Source: Fontibacterium meridianamericanum (GTDB lineage: Bacteria > Pseudomonadota > Alphaproteobacteria > Pelagibacterales > Pelagibacteraceae). From it: a stretch of 64,000 nucleotides of DNA. Location of the stretch: NCBI GenBank assembly GCA_965235635.1, contig CBDDYR010000002.1, forward strand, positions 124,001 to 188,000. The letters are read 5' to 3'. The position numbers and the translations under genes were made by a program. Of the stretch, positions 1 through 8,347 are shown in pieces. The notes beneath the pieces were generated by a model. The model searched no databases. It worked only from the letters and a program-made list of their open reading frames with translations, and was not told where the DNA came from. Position 1 is the first letter of the stretch. Each line of letters opens with the position of its first letter.

Positions 1-556
1 CGTTAATAATATCTTCTAATATTTTAAGTTCTTTACCCATTTCCCATACTTGAGATTTTAAACAATCAGCAATCGGAGAGATATCTACGCCCCCATCTCC
101 ATATTTTGTAAAAAAACCAACCCCAAAATCCTCTATTTTATTTCCTGTTCCAACAACAATTCCATTGTTTGCACCTGCTACTTGATAAAGAGTAGTCATT
201 CGTAATCTTGCTCTAGAATTAGCAAAAGCTAGCTCACTATTAAATTGTCCTAAAGTTTTTTCGAAACTATTAAAAACTTCATCTAAATTAATAATAATTT
301 CATCAACATTAGAAAATTTACTTTTTAACCATTTCAGATGCGCTTTACTTAAATCATCTTGAAATTTTAATTGTCGAATAGGCATTGATAATGCTTTGAC
401 TTTCATACCTGTCATTGCAGAAATTGTGCTTACAACGGCTGAATCAATTCCCCCTGAAACTCCGACCACTAAGCAGTCAGGCTTTTTTTCCATTGAATTA
501 CAATAGTTTATAATCCAGTTTTTTATAAATTGAATTCTATCTGTTGCTTGCATCAT
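1..556 (-). CDS. nadE: NAD+ synthetase (NadE), 3' end cut by window edge
   Basis: The enzyme amidates nicotinic acid adenine dinucleotide to NAD+ in the last step of NAD synthesis. The reading frame starts at 556 (ATG ATG, so 553 is equally possible) and is open to base 1, giving about 185 residues without a stop. The N-terminal part holds the PP-loop ATP-pyrophosphatase signature SGGIDS near residue 37. Further on are GTGNKIEDFGVGFF and KYGDGGVDISPIAD, which are characteristic of NadE. No glutaminase domain precedes the start, so this looks like the short, ammonia-dependent form. It lies upstream of and on the same strand as nothing else visible; aroG ends 54 bases beyond its start. Family call is secure; the C-terminal end is not seen. 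Confidence 0.93.
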   Translation of the reverse strand, partial: MMQATDRIQFIKNWIINYCNSMEKKPDCLVVGVSGGIDSAVVSTISAMTGMKVKALSMPIRQLKFQDDLSKAHLKWLKSKFSNVDEIIINLDEVFNSFEKTLGQFNSELAFANSRARLRMTTLYQVAGANNGIVVGTGNKIEDFGVGFFTKYGDGGVDISPIADCLKSQVWEMGKELKILEDIIN

Positions 557-610
557 AATATTTTTACTTTTTTTTAAGTTTGAAGCAAAAAAATTATTAA
601 AAAATAATTT

Positions 611-1993
611 TTAAGAAGCTTTTCTAATGGAATTTATTGAGTATTTAGAATTTTTCTTAATTTCTTCTGAAATAAGGAAAGCCAACTCAATTGCTTGATT
701 TGCATTCAGTCTAGGATCACAATGTGTATGATATCTACTTGATAAATCTTTATCAGTAATATTTTGTGCTCCCCCAATGCATTCTGTTACATTCTTTCCT
801 GTCATTTCAATATGAAGACCACCAGCATAAGTTCCTTCTCCTTGATGAACATCGAAGAAACTTTTTACTTCAGAAATTATATCCTTAAATGGTCTAGTTT
901 TAAATCCAGTAGTCGATTTGATTGTATTTCCATGCATAGGATCACACGACCAGATAACTTTTTTATTTGATTTTTTAACAGACTGAATAAGCTTAGGTAA
1001 AAACTTTTCAACTTTATCATGACCAAATCTTGCTATTAAAGTTATTCTTCCAGATTCATCTTCTGGATTCAAAATATCAATTAACTTAATCAATTCCTTA
1101 GGATCTAAACTGGGTCCACATTTAATACCTATTGGATTTTTAATTCCTCGACAAAATTCCACATGAGCGCCATCTATTTGTCTTGTACGATCTCCAATCC
1201 ATAAAAAATGTGCAGAAGTATCGTGATGTTCTCCTGTTGTTGAGTCTACTCGAGTCATGGCTTCTTCATAAGGAAGATGCAAAGCTTCATGACTAGTGTA
1301 AAAATTAACAGTTCTTAGTCTTCTATTTTGCTCTATCGTTATACCGCAAGCATGCATAAAATTTAAAGCTTCCATAACTTTATTTTGAATTTCTTTAAAT
1401 TTTTTATCAGCACTTTTATTTACAAAGTCCATGTTCCACAAGTGTACCTTACTTAAATCAGCAAATCCTCCTTGAGAAAATGCCCTTAATAAATTTAATG
1501 TTGATGCAGATTGTGAATAAGATTTTAATAATCTTGCAGGGTCTGGTTTTCTAGACTCCTCATCAAATTTCATACCGTTAATATTATCTCCTAAGTAACT
1601 AGGAAGTTCTTTTCCATTTACGACTTCTGTAGAAGAACTTCTTGGTTTAGAAAATTGACCTGCCACTCTACCTATTTTTACTATTGGTAAATGTGATGAA
1701 ACAGTAAGTATTAAAGAAACCTGTAAAATGACTTTAAATAAATCTCTAATATTATCTGGATGAAATTCTTCAAAACTTTCAGCACAATCTCCTCCTTGAA
1801 ATAAAAATGCCTTTCCTTCGCTTACTTCACCCAACATATGTTTAAGCGTGCGTGTTTCTCCGGCAAAAACAAGCGGCGGAAATTTAGAAATTTCCTTCAA
1901 AACCTCTTTTAATTTACCTTCATTTTCATAAACGGGTAAATGTTTTGCAGTTTTTGCTCTCCAAGAATCTGGTTTCCAATTTTTCATATTCAA
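611..1993 (-). CDS. aroG: Class II 3-deoxy-7-phosphoheptulonate (DAHP) synthase
   Basis: This cytosolic enzyme condenses phosphoenolpyruvate and erythrose 4-phosphate, the first committed step of the shikimate pathway. The 460-residue length fits the plant-like class II family rather than the 350-residue class I enzymes. QGGDCAE at 66-72 carries the metal-ligand cysteine, RVAGQFSKPRSS at 109-120 is the family hallmark, and near the C terminus CDPMHGNT, GGLHIEMTGKNVTEC and HCDPRLNANQAIEL supply the His, Glu and Asp metal ligands. The start MNMKNWKPDSW aligns with the usual N terminus (M3 is an alternative). It is followed on the same strand by nadE and preceded by glmS. The symbol is generic; class II genes are named variously. 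Confidence 0.95.
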   Translation of the reverse strand: MNMKNWKPDSWRAKTAKHLPVYENEGKLKEVLKEISKFPPLVFAGETRTLKHMLGEVSEGKAFLFQGGDCAESFEEFHPDNIRDLFKVILQVSLILTVSSHLPIVKIGRVAGQFSKPRSSSTEVVNGKELPSYLGDNINGMKFDEESRKPDPARLLKSYSQSASTLNLLRAFSQGGFADLSKVHLWNMDFVNKSADKKFKEIQNKVMEALNFMHACGITIEQNRRLRTVNFYTSHEALHLPYEEAMTRVDSTTGEHHDTSAHFLWIGDRTRQIDGAHVEFCRGIKNPIGIKCGPSLDPKELIKLIDILNPEDESGRITLIARFGHDKVEKFLPKLIQSVKKSNKKVIWSCDPMHGNTIKSTTGFKTRPFKDIISEVKSFFDVHQGEGTYAGGLHIEMTGKNVTECIGGAQNITDKDLSSRYHTHCDPRLNANQAIELAFLISEEIKKNSKYSINSIRKAS

Positions 1994-2036
1994 CCTACAG
2001 TATATATATAGAGTGTTCTAAGCCTACAAGAATAAA

Positions 2037-3857
2037 TTATTCGACAGTAACAGATTTGGCTAAATTTCTTGGCTTATCTATGTCGTTACCTTTTTTTAAA
2101 GCAACATAATAAGCAAGTAACTGTAAAGGAATATTGCTTAAAAAAGGTGAAAGAAACTTATGAATTTTTGGAATTCTTATTTCCGACCAAATATTGTCAC
2201 TAATTGCAACTTCTTCAGCATGATCAGAAATTAATAAAATTTTTCCCCCTCTTGCGATAACTTCCTGCATATTAGAAATTGTTTTTTCATAAAATCTATC
2301 TTTAGGTGCGATAACAATTACTGGCATTCCATTTTCAACTAAAGCTAAAGGACCATGCTTCATTTCACCAGCAGGATAACCCTCGGCGTGAAGATAAGTA
2401 AGTTCTTTAAATTTTAAAGCGCCTTCTAAAGCAATGGGATAAGAAAGACCTCTACCTAAAAACATAGACCCTTTAATATCTATAAAATCAACAGCCAATT
2501 CTTCAATTAATTTTTTTTTATTTAAAATTAATGCAACATTAGAATGAATATTTTCTAAATCTTTAATAATAGTTAAATATTCATCTTCTTTTAATTCATT
2601 TCTTAATTTTGAAGTTTTTAAAATAAATAATAAGAGAACTAGAATCTGCCCTGTAAAAGCCTTCGTAGAAGCGACCCCTACCTCTGGACCAACATGAATC
2701 GGCAAAACAAGATTTGATAATCTAGATAATGAACTTTCAGTAACATTTACTATTGAGCAAGTTTTTGCTCCATGTTTCTTACAAAAATCTAATGCAGCAA
2801 TCGTGTCAGCTGTTTCTCCTGATTGAGAAACAAAAATGTAAAGTTCATCTACTTTTATTTTATTATTTCTGTATCTAAATTCCGAGGCAACATCTACACT
2901 TACATCTAGACTAGTAAACTCTTCAAACCAATATTTTCCAACTACACAAGCATGATAAGCGGTTCCACAGGCTATTAAATGAACTTTTTTTATTTTTTTG
3001 GGATCAAGTGGAAAGTTAACTATATTAATTTCTTTTCTTAATTTATCGATATATTCATTTACACATTTTTTAATAATTTCTGGTTGTTCAGAAATTTCTT
3101 TGGACATAAAATCTTTAAAACTTCCTTTATTATAAATTTCTTCTTCATTGGCTAATTTATATACTTTTTTTTCAATTTTTTTTTTGTTTTTATCAAAAAA
3201 TTCAATTTTATCTTTGGTTAAAACACACACATCTCCATCATCAAGATATGAAACTTCTTTTGTCATAGAGTTTAAAGCATAAGAATCTGAACCTATAAAT
3301 TTTTCTTTATCTGTATAGCCAACTGCAAGTGGACTTCCTCTTCTTGCTCCTACAATTAAATTATTAAATTTTTTAAAAATTATTCCTAATGCAAAACTTC
3401 CTTCTAATTTTTTTAAGGCCTCAAATACAGAATCTAAATAATTCATTTTTTTTAAATTCTCTGTAATAAGATGTGTCACTACTTCGGTATCTGTTTGAGA
3501 CTTAAAAATATGTCCTTTTTCTATTAGTTCTTTTTTAATAATTGCGGAATTTTCAATAATTCCATTATGAACAACTGAAACTTCTTCTGAGGAATGCGGG
3601 TGAGCATTTGTCTGATTTGGAACTCCATGAGTAGCCCAGCGAACATGGCCAATTCCAATAGTACCTGATAGTGATGTTTTTTTAATTAATTTTTCTAAAT
3701 CAGAAACTTTACCTGCACATTTATTCTCTACTATTTCTCCATTATAAATTGTTGATATACCAGCAGAGTCGTAACCACGATATTCAAGTTTCTTTAAAGA
3801 TTCTAAAATTTGTTTAGAAATATCTTTATAACTGGCAATACCGATAATACCGCACAT
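2037..3857 (-). CDS. glmS: Glutamine-fructose-6-phosphate aminotransferase (isomerizing)
   Basis: GlmS makes glucosamine 6-phosphate from fructose 6-phosphate and glutamine, the entry to peptidoglycan and lipid A amino sugars. The protein is full length at 606 residues. It begins MCGIIGIA, so Cys2 becomes the N-terminal nucleophile of the class II glutaminase. Two SIS domains follow, with CGTAYHA, SQSGETADT and STKAFTGQ in the first and GLSYPIALEGALKFKEL in the second, and the usual C-terminal LAKSVTVE. It lies 9 bases downstream of the GlmU-like acetyltransferase gene, so the two probably share an mRNA and act in the same pathway. No glmS ribozyme is visible. Confidence 0.97.
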   Translation of the reverse strand: MCGIIGIASYKDISKQILESLKKLEYRGYDSAGISTIYNGEIVENKCAGKVSDLEKLIKKTSLSGTIGIGHVRWATHGVPNQTNAHPHSSEEVSVVHNGIIENSAIIKKELIEKGHIFKSQTDTEVVTHLITENLKKMNYLDSVFEALKKLEGSFALGIIFKKFNNLIVGARRGSPLAVGYTDKEKFIGSDSYALNSMTKEVSYLDDGDVCVLTKDKIEFFDKNKKKIEKKVYKLANEEEIYNKGSFKDFMSKEISEQPEIIKKCVNEYIDKLRKEINIVNFPLDPKKIKKVHLIACGTAYHACVVGKYWFEEFTSLDVSVDVASEFRYRNNKIKVDELYIFVSQSGETADTIAALDFCKKHGAKTCSIVNVTESSLSRLSNLVLPIHVGPEVGVASTKAFTGQILVLLLFILKTSKLRNELKEDEYLTIIKDLENIHSNVALILNKKKLIEELAVDFIDIKGSMFLGRGLSYPIALEGALKFKELTYLHAEGYPAGEMKHGPLALVENGMPVIVIAPKDRFYEKTISNMQEVIARGGKILLISDHAEEVAISDNIWSEIRIPKIHKFLSPFLSNIPLQLLAYYVALKKGNDIDKPRNLAKSVTVE

Positions 3858-3866
3858 AAATTATTT

Positions 3867-4478
3867 TTATTTTTTTCTTTTTTTAAATTCTCTTTGAGGA
3901 ATTCTGCTTAAAGTAAGAGTATTATCTTTTACATCCTTAGTTATAGTTGATCCTGCCCCTATCACTGTGTTCTTTCCTATTTTTACCGGAGCAACTAAAG
4001 AACTATTAGATCCTATAAAAGCATTGTCTAAAATTTTAGTTTTATTTTTATTTTTCCCATCATAATTACAAGTAATTGTTCCAGCTCCTACATTAACATT
4101 TTTTCCTAACACTGAGTCTCCGATGTAACTTAAATGATTAACTTTTGAATTCTTTCCAAGTATTGATTTTTTTATTTCAACAAAGTTCCCAATTTTAGAA
4201 TTATTCTCTAAAACTGTATCAGGTCTTAATCTTGCAAATGGTCCAATCGTTACATTATTTCCAATTTTTGTCTTTTCTATATAAGAAAAACTTAAAATTT
4301 TAACATTATTACCAATCTTTACGCCCTTGCCGATGACTACGTAGGGTTCAATTAAAATATTTTTTCCAAATTTTGTATCTGAAGATAAATAAATTGAGTC
4401 TGGAGAAATTAATTTAACTCCTTTTTTAATCGCCAATTTTTTAATTTTATTTTGTAATAATTTTTCAGACTCAATCAT
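3867..4478 (-). CDS. Stand-alone GlmU-type glucosamine-1-phosphate acetyltransferase domain
   Basis: The 203 residues match only the C-terminal left-handed beta-helix half of GlmU, which acetylates glucosamine 1-phosphate. Visible active-site elements are FARLRPD (81-87), NFVEIKKS (98-105), NHLSYIGDS (114-122, with the general-base His115) and NVGAGTITCNYDG (129-141). The N-terminal uridylyltransferase domain of about 230 residues, with its GTR/KAVILAAG-like start, is absent, and the 130 bases upstream hold no in-frame remnant before the divergent HAD gene. The protein therefore starts where the second domain of a normal GlmU would. It sits directly upstream of glmS. Either a separate uridylyltransferase gene exists elsewhere or this is a specialised hexapeptide acetyltransferase. 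Family call is firm, exact role inferred. Confidence 0.82.
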   Translation of the reverse strand: MIESEKLLQNKIKKLAIKKGVKLISPDSIYLSSDTKFGKNILIEPYVVIGKGVKIGNNVKILSFSYIEKTKIGNNVTIGPFARLRPDTVLENNSKIGNFVEIKKSILGKNSKVNHLSYIGDSVLGKNVNVGAGTITCNYDGKNKNKTKILDNAFIGSNSSLVAPVKIGKNTVIGAGSTITKDVKDNTLTLSRIPQREFKKRKK

Positions 4479-4607
4479 AATTAATTTTTAAAATAACTTT
4501 AATAAATTTATGATTTATTGCTATTTGAGCAATGTTACTATAATAATGATTTTAATAATTTAACTCACAAATTATTTCTTTTAACTACTAATTTTTTCAA
4601 TAAATTT

Positions 4608-5279
4608 ATGAGTAAAGCAATTGTTTTTGATCTGGATGGAACTCTAGTAGACTCTGCACCTGATTTAATGGATGCTCATAATTATGTAATGAAAAAATTT
4701 GGTTATCATCAAAAACCACTCACAGATATTCGCCATTTAGCTGGTAGAGGCGCCGCCAATATGATTTTAAGCTCTTTAAAAGAAGAGGATAAAAAATTTG
4801 ACCAAAATATTCATAAAAAAATGACGGATGAATTTATTAATTATTATAGAGAAAATATCTCAAAAAAATCCCAAATTATTAAAGGCGTTAATGATTTTCT
4901 TATCTGGGGAAAATCTAAAAAAATTAATTTTGCTATTTGCACAAATAAAATGGAATCTTTAGCTAAAAAACTTCTTAAAGAAATTAATCTTATAAAATTT
5001 TTTGATTACATCGCAGGAGTTGATACTTTCGAATATAGAAAACCAGATCCTAGACACCTAACAAATATATTAGAAATTTTAGACGTAAAAAAAGAAGATA
5101 GTATTATGATAGGTGATAGTGAAACTGATGCTGAAACTGCAAAAGCGGCAAAGGTGAAATTTATTTTAGTAAAAGGTGGCTATACTGAAAAAAATCCAAA
5201 TAATATTTATCATAATCATTTTATTAATGACTTTACTGAAATGAATGGAATATTATCTAAAATCAAATTTTTAAATTAA
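4608..5279 (+). CDS. gph: HAD-family phosphatase, phosphoglycolate phosphatase-like
   Basis: A soluble HAD hydrolase that probably dephosphorylates 2-phosphoglycolate or a similar small phosphoester. From the chosen start, MSKAIVFDLDGTLVDSAPD places the nucleophile Asp8 and Asp10 in motif I; a cap domain follows; motif II is FAICTNK and motif IV is MIGDSETDAETAK. The frame is open another 30 codons upstream to 4518, but the N terminus of this family starts just before motif I, so 4608 is preferred, giving 223 residues. It is 2 bases upstream of prpB and may be cotranscribed. Substrate is a family-level guess. Confidence 0.83.
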   Translation: MSKAIVFDLDGTLVDSAPDLMDAHNYVMKKFGYHQKPLTDIRHLAGRGAANMILSSLKEEDKKFDQNIHKKMTDEFINYYRENISKKSQIIKGVNDFLIWGKSKKINFAICTNKMESLAKKLLKEINLIKFFDYIAGVDTFEYRKPDPRHLTNILEILDVKKEDSIMIGDSETDAETAKAAKVKFILVKGGYTEKNPNNIYHNHFINDFTEMNGILSKIKFLN

Positions 5280-5281
5280 TT

Positions 5282-6187
5282 ATGTATTTTGTTAAAAAAA
5301 CTCCTACAGAAAAAAGAGCTGATCTACAAAAAAAATTAAAATCAGGAAAAATTGTGCGCTTTCCAGGGGCATATAATCCATTAGTTGCAAAATTAATTGA
5401 AGAAATTGGTTATGAGGGTGTTTATATATCAGGTGCCGTTATGGCTAACGACTTAGGCATTCCAGATATTGGGCTTACGACTTTAACTGAAGTTTCTTAT
5501 CGAGCAGAACAAATTGCAAGGGTTACAAATTTACCTTCGATTGTTGACGCCGATACTGGATTTGGTGAGCCAATGAATTGTGCACGAACTATTGAAACAT
5601 TTGAAAATTTTGGAATTTCAGGTTGTCACATTGAGGATCAGGTTAATCCTAAAAGATGTGGTCACTTAGATAATAAAGATGTTGTTAGCGTCAGTGAAAT
5701 GGTTAAAAAAATTAAATCTGCAGTAAAGGCTAGAAAAGATAAAAATTTTTTAATTATAGCTAGAACAGATGCTAATGCAGTCGAGGGTTTAGACAAAACA
5801 ATTTCAAGAGTAAAAGCCTACGTTGATGCTGGGGCAGATATGATCTTTCCTGAGGCTTTAAAAGATGAAAAAGAATTTGAAAAAATAAGAAAGGCTACAA
5901 AAGTTTATTTGCTTGCCAATATGACTGAGTTTGGAAAATCTAAATTACTATCTGCTAAAGAGCTTAATAACCTTGGATATAATTTAGTTATTTATCCAGT
6001 AACAACACAAAGATTAGCGTTAAAAAATGTAGAGGACGGATTAAGACAGATATTTAAAGATGGGCATCAAAATAATGTAATTGATAAAATGCAAACTAGA
6101 AAAAGATTATATGAGTTAGTTGAATATGAGAAATATAATGAATTTGATAGTTCTATTTTTAATTTTTCTAAAAAAGGACATGAATAA
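5282..6187 (+). CDS. prpB: Methylisocitrate lyase
   Basis: PrpB cleaves 2-methylisocitrate to pyruvate and succinate in the methylcitrate cycle for propionate. The 301-residue protein is a PEP-mutase/isocitrate-lyase superfamily barrel with the Mg-binding DADTGFG at 89-95, the catalytic KRCGH loop at 124-128 (Cys126) and RTDANAVEGLD further on, as in PrpB rather than isocitrate lyase, which is much longer. Its stop codon overlaps the start of prpC by one base (TAATG), a strong sign of a shared mRNA. No prpD or acnD is seen here, so 2-methylcitrate dehydration must be encoded elsewhere. Confidence 0.93.
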   Translation: MYFVKKTPTEKRADLQKKLKSGKIVRFPGAYNPLVAKLIEEIGYEGVYISGAVMANDLGIPDIGLTTLTEVSYRAEQIARVTNLPSIVDADTGFGEPMNCARTIETFENFGISGCHIEDQVNPKRCGHLDNKDVVSVSEMVKKIKSAVKARKDKNFLIIARTDANAVEGLDKTISRVKAYVDAGADMIFPEALKDEKEFEKIRKATKVYLLANMTEFGKSKLLSAKELNNLGYNLVIYPVTTQRLALKNVEDGLRQIFKDGHQNNVIDKMQTRKRLYELVEYEKYNEFDSSIFNFSKKGHE

Positions 6188-7314
6188 TGTCTGAAATTGA
6201 AATTAAAAAAGGGCTAGTTGGTGTTGTTGCTGACGAAACTAAAGTTTCAGAAGTAATGCCTGACATTAATTCCTTAACTTACAGAGGTTATGCTGTTCAG
6301 GATCTTGCTGAAATATGTAGTTTTGAAGAGGTTGCTTACCTATTATTAAATGGCGAACTTCCTAACAAATCTCAACTTAATAAATTTGAAGAGGAAGAAA
6401 GAAAGAATAGACAAATTAGTTCAAATTTAAAAAAAATTATCCAAACCTATCCAAAAAACGCCCACCCTATGGATACAACAAGAACTTCTGTTAGTCATTT
6501 GGGTTTAGAGGACGTTGAAACAGCAACAAATACTATTGAAGCTAACTACAATAAATTTATAAAAATTTTTGCAAAAACACCCACAGCAGTTGCGGCAAAT
6601 TTTAGAACAAGAAAAGGATTAGATATAATCGATCCAAAAAAAGATTTAAGCTTTAGTGAAAACTTTTTTCATATGTGTTTTGGAAAAATTCCAAGTAAAG
6701 ATGTTATAAAGGCATTTGATGTTTCTTTAATCTTGTATGCCGAACATAGTTTTAACGCTTCAACTTTTGCATCGCGAGTTGTCACAAGCACACTTGCTGA
6801 TCTTCATAGTGCAATCGTTGGAGGAATTTGTGCTTTAAAAGGTCCATTGCATGGTGGCGCAAATGAAGCCGTTATGGGAATGTTCTTTGATATTAAAGAA
6901 CCGGAGAATGCAGAGAAATATATTCTTAATAAAATAAAAAATAAGGATTTAATTATTGGGTTTGGTCATCGTGTTTATAAAAAAGGAGATTCTAGAGTGC
7001 CAACAATGACTAAATATTATTATAAAACAGCAGAGTTTTATAAAAATGAAAAATTTCCTAAAATTTCTAAGATATTGGAACAAACTATGATTAAAGAAAA
7101 AAATATATTCCCAAATTTAGATTTTCCATCAGGACCTACTTATTATTTAATGGGATTTGATGTTGATTTTTTTACCCCAATTTTTGTAATTGCAAGAATT
7201 ACTGGATGGGCTGCTCACGTGAATGAACAATTAAAAGATAATAGATTAATTAGACCTCTTTCAAAATATACTGGATCAGCACACCGAAAAGTCGAAACAA
7301 TAAATAAAAGGTAG
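6187..7314 (+). CDS. prpC: 2-methylcitrate synthase
   Basis: PrpC condenses propionyl-CoA with oxaloacetate. The 375-residue citrate-synthase fold protein shows the His-containing ALKGPLHGGANEAV, FGHRVYKKGDSR and the C-terminal DFFTPIFVIARITGWAAH block with the catalytic Asp. Length and the pairing with prpB, whose stop it overlaps by one base, favour PrpC over the longer hexameric GltA, although such enzymes often accept acetyl-CoA too. It converges on nrdB with only seven bases between stops. Propionyl-CoA could arise from acryloyl-CoA through the AcuI-like reductase at 49046-50044. Confidence 0.92.
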   Translation: MSEIEIKKGLVGVVADETKVSEVMPDINSLTYRGYAVQDLAEICSFEEVAYLLLNGELPNKSQLNKFEEEERKNRQISSNLKKIIQTYPKNAHPMDTTRTSVSHLGLEDVETATNTIEANYNKFIKIFAKTPTAVAANFRTRKGLDIIDPKKDLSFSENFFHMCFGKIPSKDVIKAFDVSLILYAEHSFNASTFASRVVTSTLADLHSAIVGGICALKGPLHGGANEAVMGMFFDIKEPENAEKYILNKIKNKDLIIGFGHRVYKKGDSRVPTMTKYYYKTAEFYKNEKFPKISKILEQTMIKEKNIFPNLDFPSGPTYYLMGFDVDFFTPIFVIARITGWAAHVNEQLKDNRLIRPLSKYTGSAHRKVETINKR

Positions 7315-7321
7315 CTTTTAA

Positions 7322-8347
7322 TTACTTAGTAAATTCAAAGGCTTCGACCCAAGAACCCTTGGTAGAAGCTTTAGAATATTCTGTTGCTCTACCTTCAAAA
7401 AAGTTCATGTGCTCGACACCATTTAACATGTTATCTAACCAAGTTAATGGATTCTCTTTCACTTCATAAATTTCCTTCAAACGTAATTGGGATAATCTGC
7501 GATTTGCAATCCATCTAATATAATCTTTAACTTGCTGAGCTGTTAAACCTTCAATATCACCCATTTCAAATGCTAAATCGATAAAAGCATCTTCATGGTG
7601 TACAATTGTTCTACAAGCATCATAAATTTCTTTTCTTAAACTTTCATCTAGCAAGCCAGGATTTTCATCACAAAAAGTATTAAAGATTTTAATCATAGAA
7701 TTACAATGAAGCGTCTCATCTCTTACTGACCAAGTAACAATTTGGCCCATACCTTTCATTTTATTAAATCTAGGAAAGTTAAGTAAAATTGCAAAACTTG
7801 CAAACAACTGTAGACCTTCTGTGAAAGCGCTGAACACTGCTACTGTTTTAGCAATCTCGCGTTTGTTATTTGTGTTAAAGTTTTGCATATAATCATACTT
7901 ATCTTTCATTTCTTTATACTTTAAGAATGCAGAATATTCAGAGTCTGGCATTCCAATTGTATCTAATAAATGAGAGTAAGCAGCGATATGAATTGTTTCC
8001 ATTGCTGAAAAAGCAGTCATCATCATTAAAACTTCTGTCGGCTTAAATACGCTTGTGTAATGTCTAAGATAGCAATTATTTACTTCAACATCTGCTTGGG
8101 TAAAAAATCTAAAAATTTGAGTAAGTAAATTTTTCTCACTTTGAGTTAATTTTTTTTGCCAGTCTCTAATATCTTCGGATAAAGGAACTTCTTCAGGTAA
8201 CCAATGAATTCTTTGTTGAGTTAACCACGCATCATAACACCATGGATATCTAAAGGGTTTATAAACAGGATTATCTTTTAGTAATCCTTGCGTGTCACAA
8301 TAATTTTTATCAATAATTTTATCTTGAATTTTAACGGCTACTGACAT
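7322..8347 (-). CDS. nrdB: Ribonucleotide reductase class Ia, beta subunit
   Basis: NrdB carries the diiron-tyrosyl radical that starts ribonucleotide reduction. FSAMETIHIAAYSHLL holds iron ligands Glu and His and, four residues after the His, the radical tyrosine; FTEGLQLFASFA and SVRDETLHCNSMIKIF hold the second ligand pair. The frame also allows ATG at 8356, but the GAGGA ribosome site touches that codon, while it is nine bases from the ATG at 8347, so 8347 is chosen (341 residues). The start overlaps the 3' end of nrdA, indicating translational coupling. Confidence 0.95.
   Translation of the reverse strand: MSVAVKIQDKIIDKNYCDTQGLLKDNPVYKPFRYPWCYDAWLTQQRIHWLPEEVPLSEDIRDWQKKLTQSEKNLLTQIFRFFTQADVEVNNCYLRHYTSVFKPTEVLMMMTAFSAMETIHIAAYSHLLDTIGMPDSEYSAFLKYKEMKDKYDYMQNFNTNNKREIAKTVAVFSAFTEGLQLFASFAILLNFPRFNKMKGMGQIVTWSVRDETLHCNSMIKIFNTFCDENPGLLDESLRKEIYDACRTIVHHEDAFIDLAFEMGDIEGLTAQQVKDYIRWIANRRLSQLRLKEIYEVKENPLTWLDNMLNGVEHMNFFEGRATEYSKASTKGSWVEAFEFTK

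Noticed and set aside
589..612. A/T-only hairpin at the end of aroG
   Set aside because: AAAAATTATT and AATAATTTTT could pair, but in DNA this rich in A and T such pairs are common, and the stem has no G-C pair. Not enough to call a terminator.
764..970. Plus-strand frame of 68 codons inside aroG
   Set aside because: It is antisense to a strongly conserved enzyme and reads as low-complexity Cys/Phe/Ser-rich sequence with no family pattern. The same applies to other antisense or shifted frames of 60-120 codons within genes across the window.
4518..4607. N-terminal extension of the HAD phosphatase
   Set aside because: The 30 extra codons are Asn/Phe/Leu-rich without similarity to the family and would put motif I far from its usual place.
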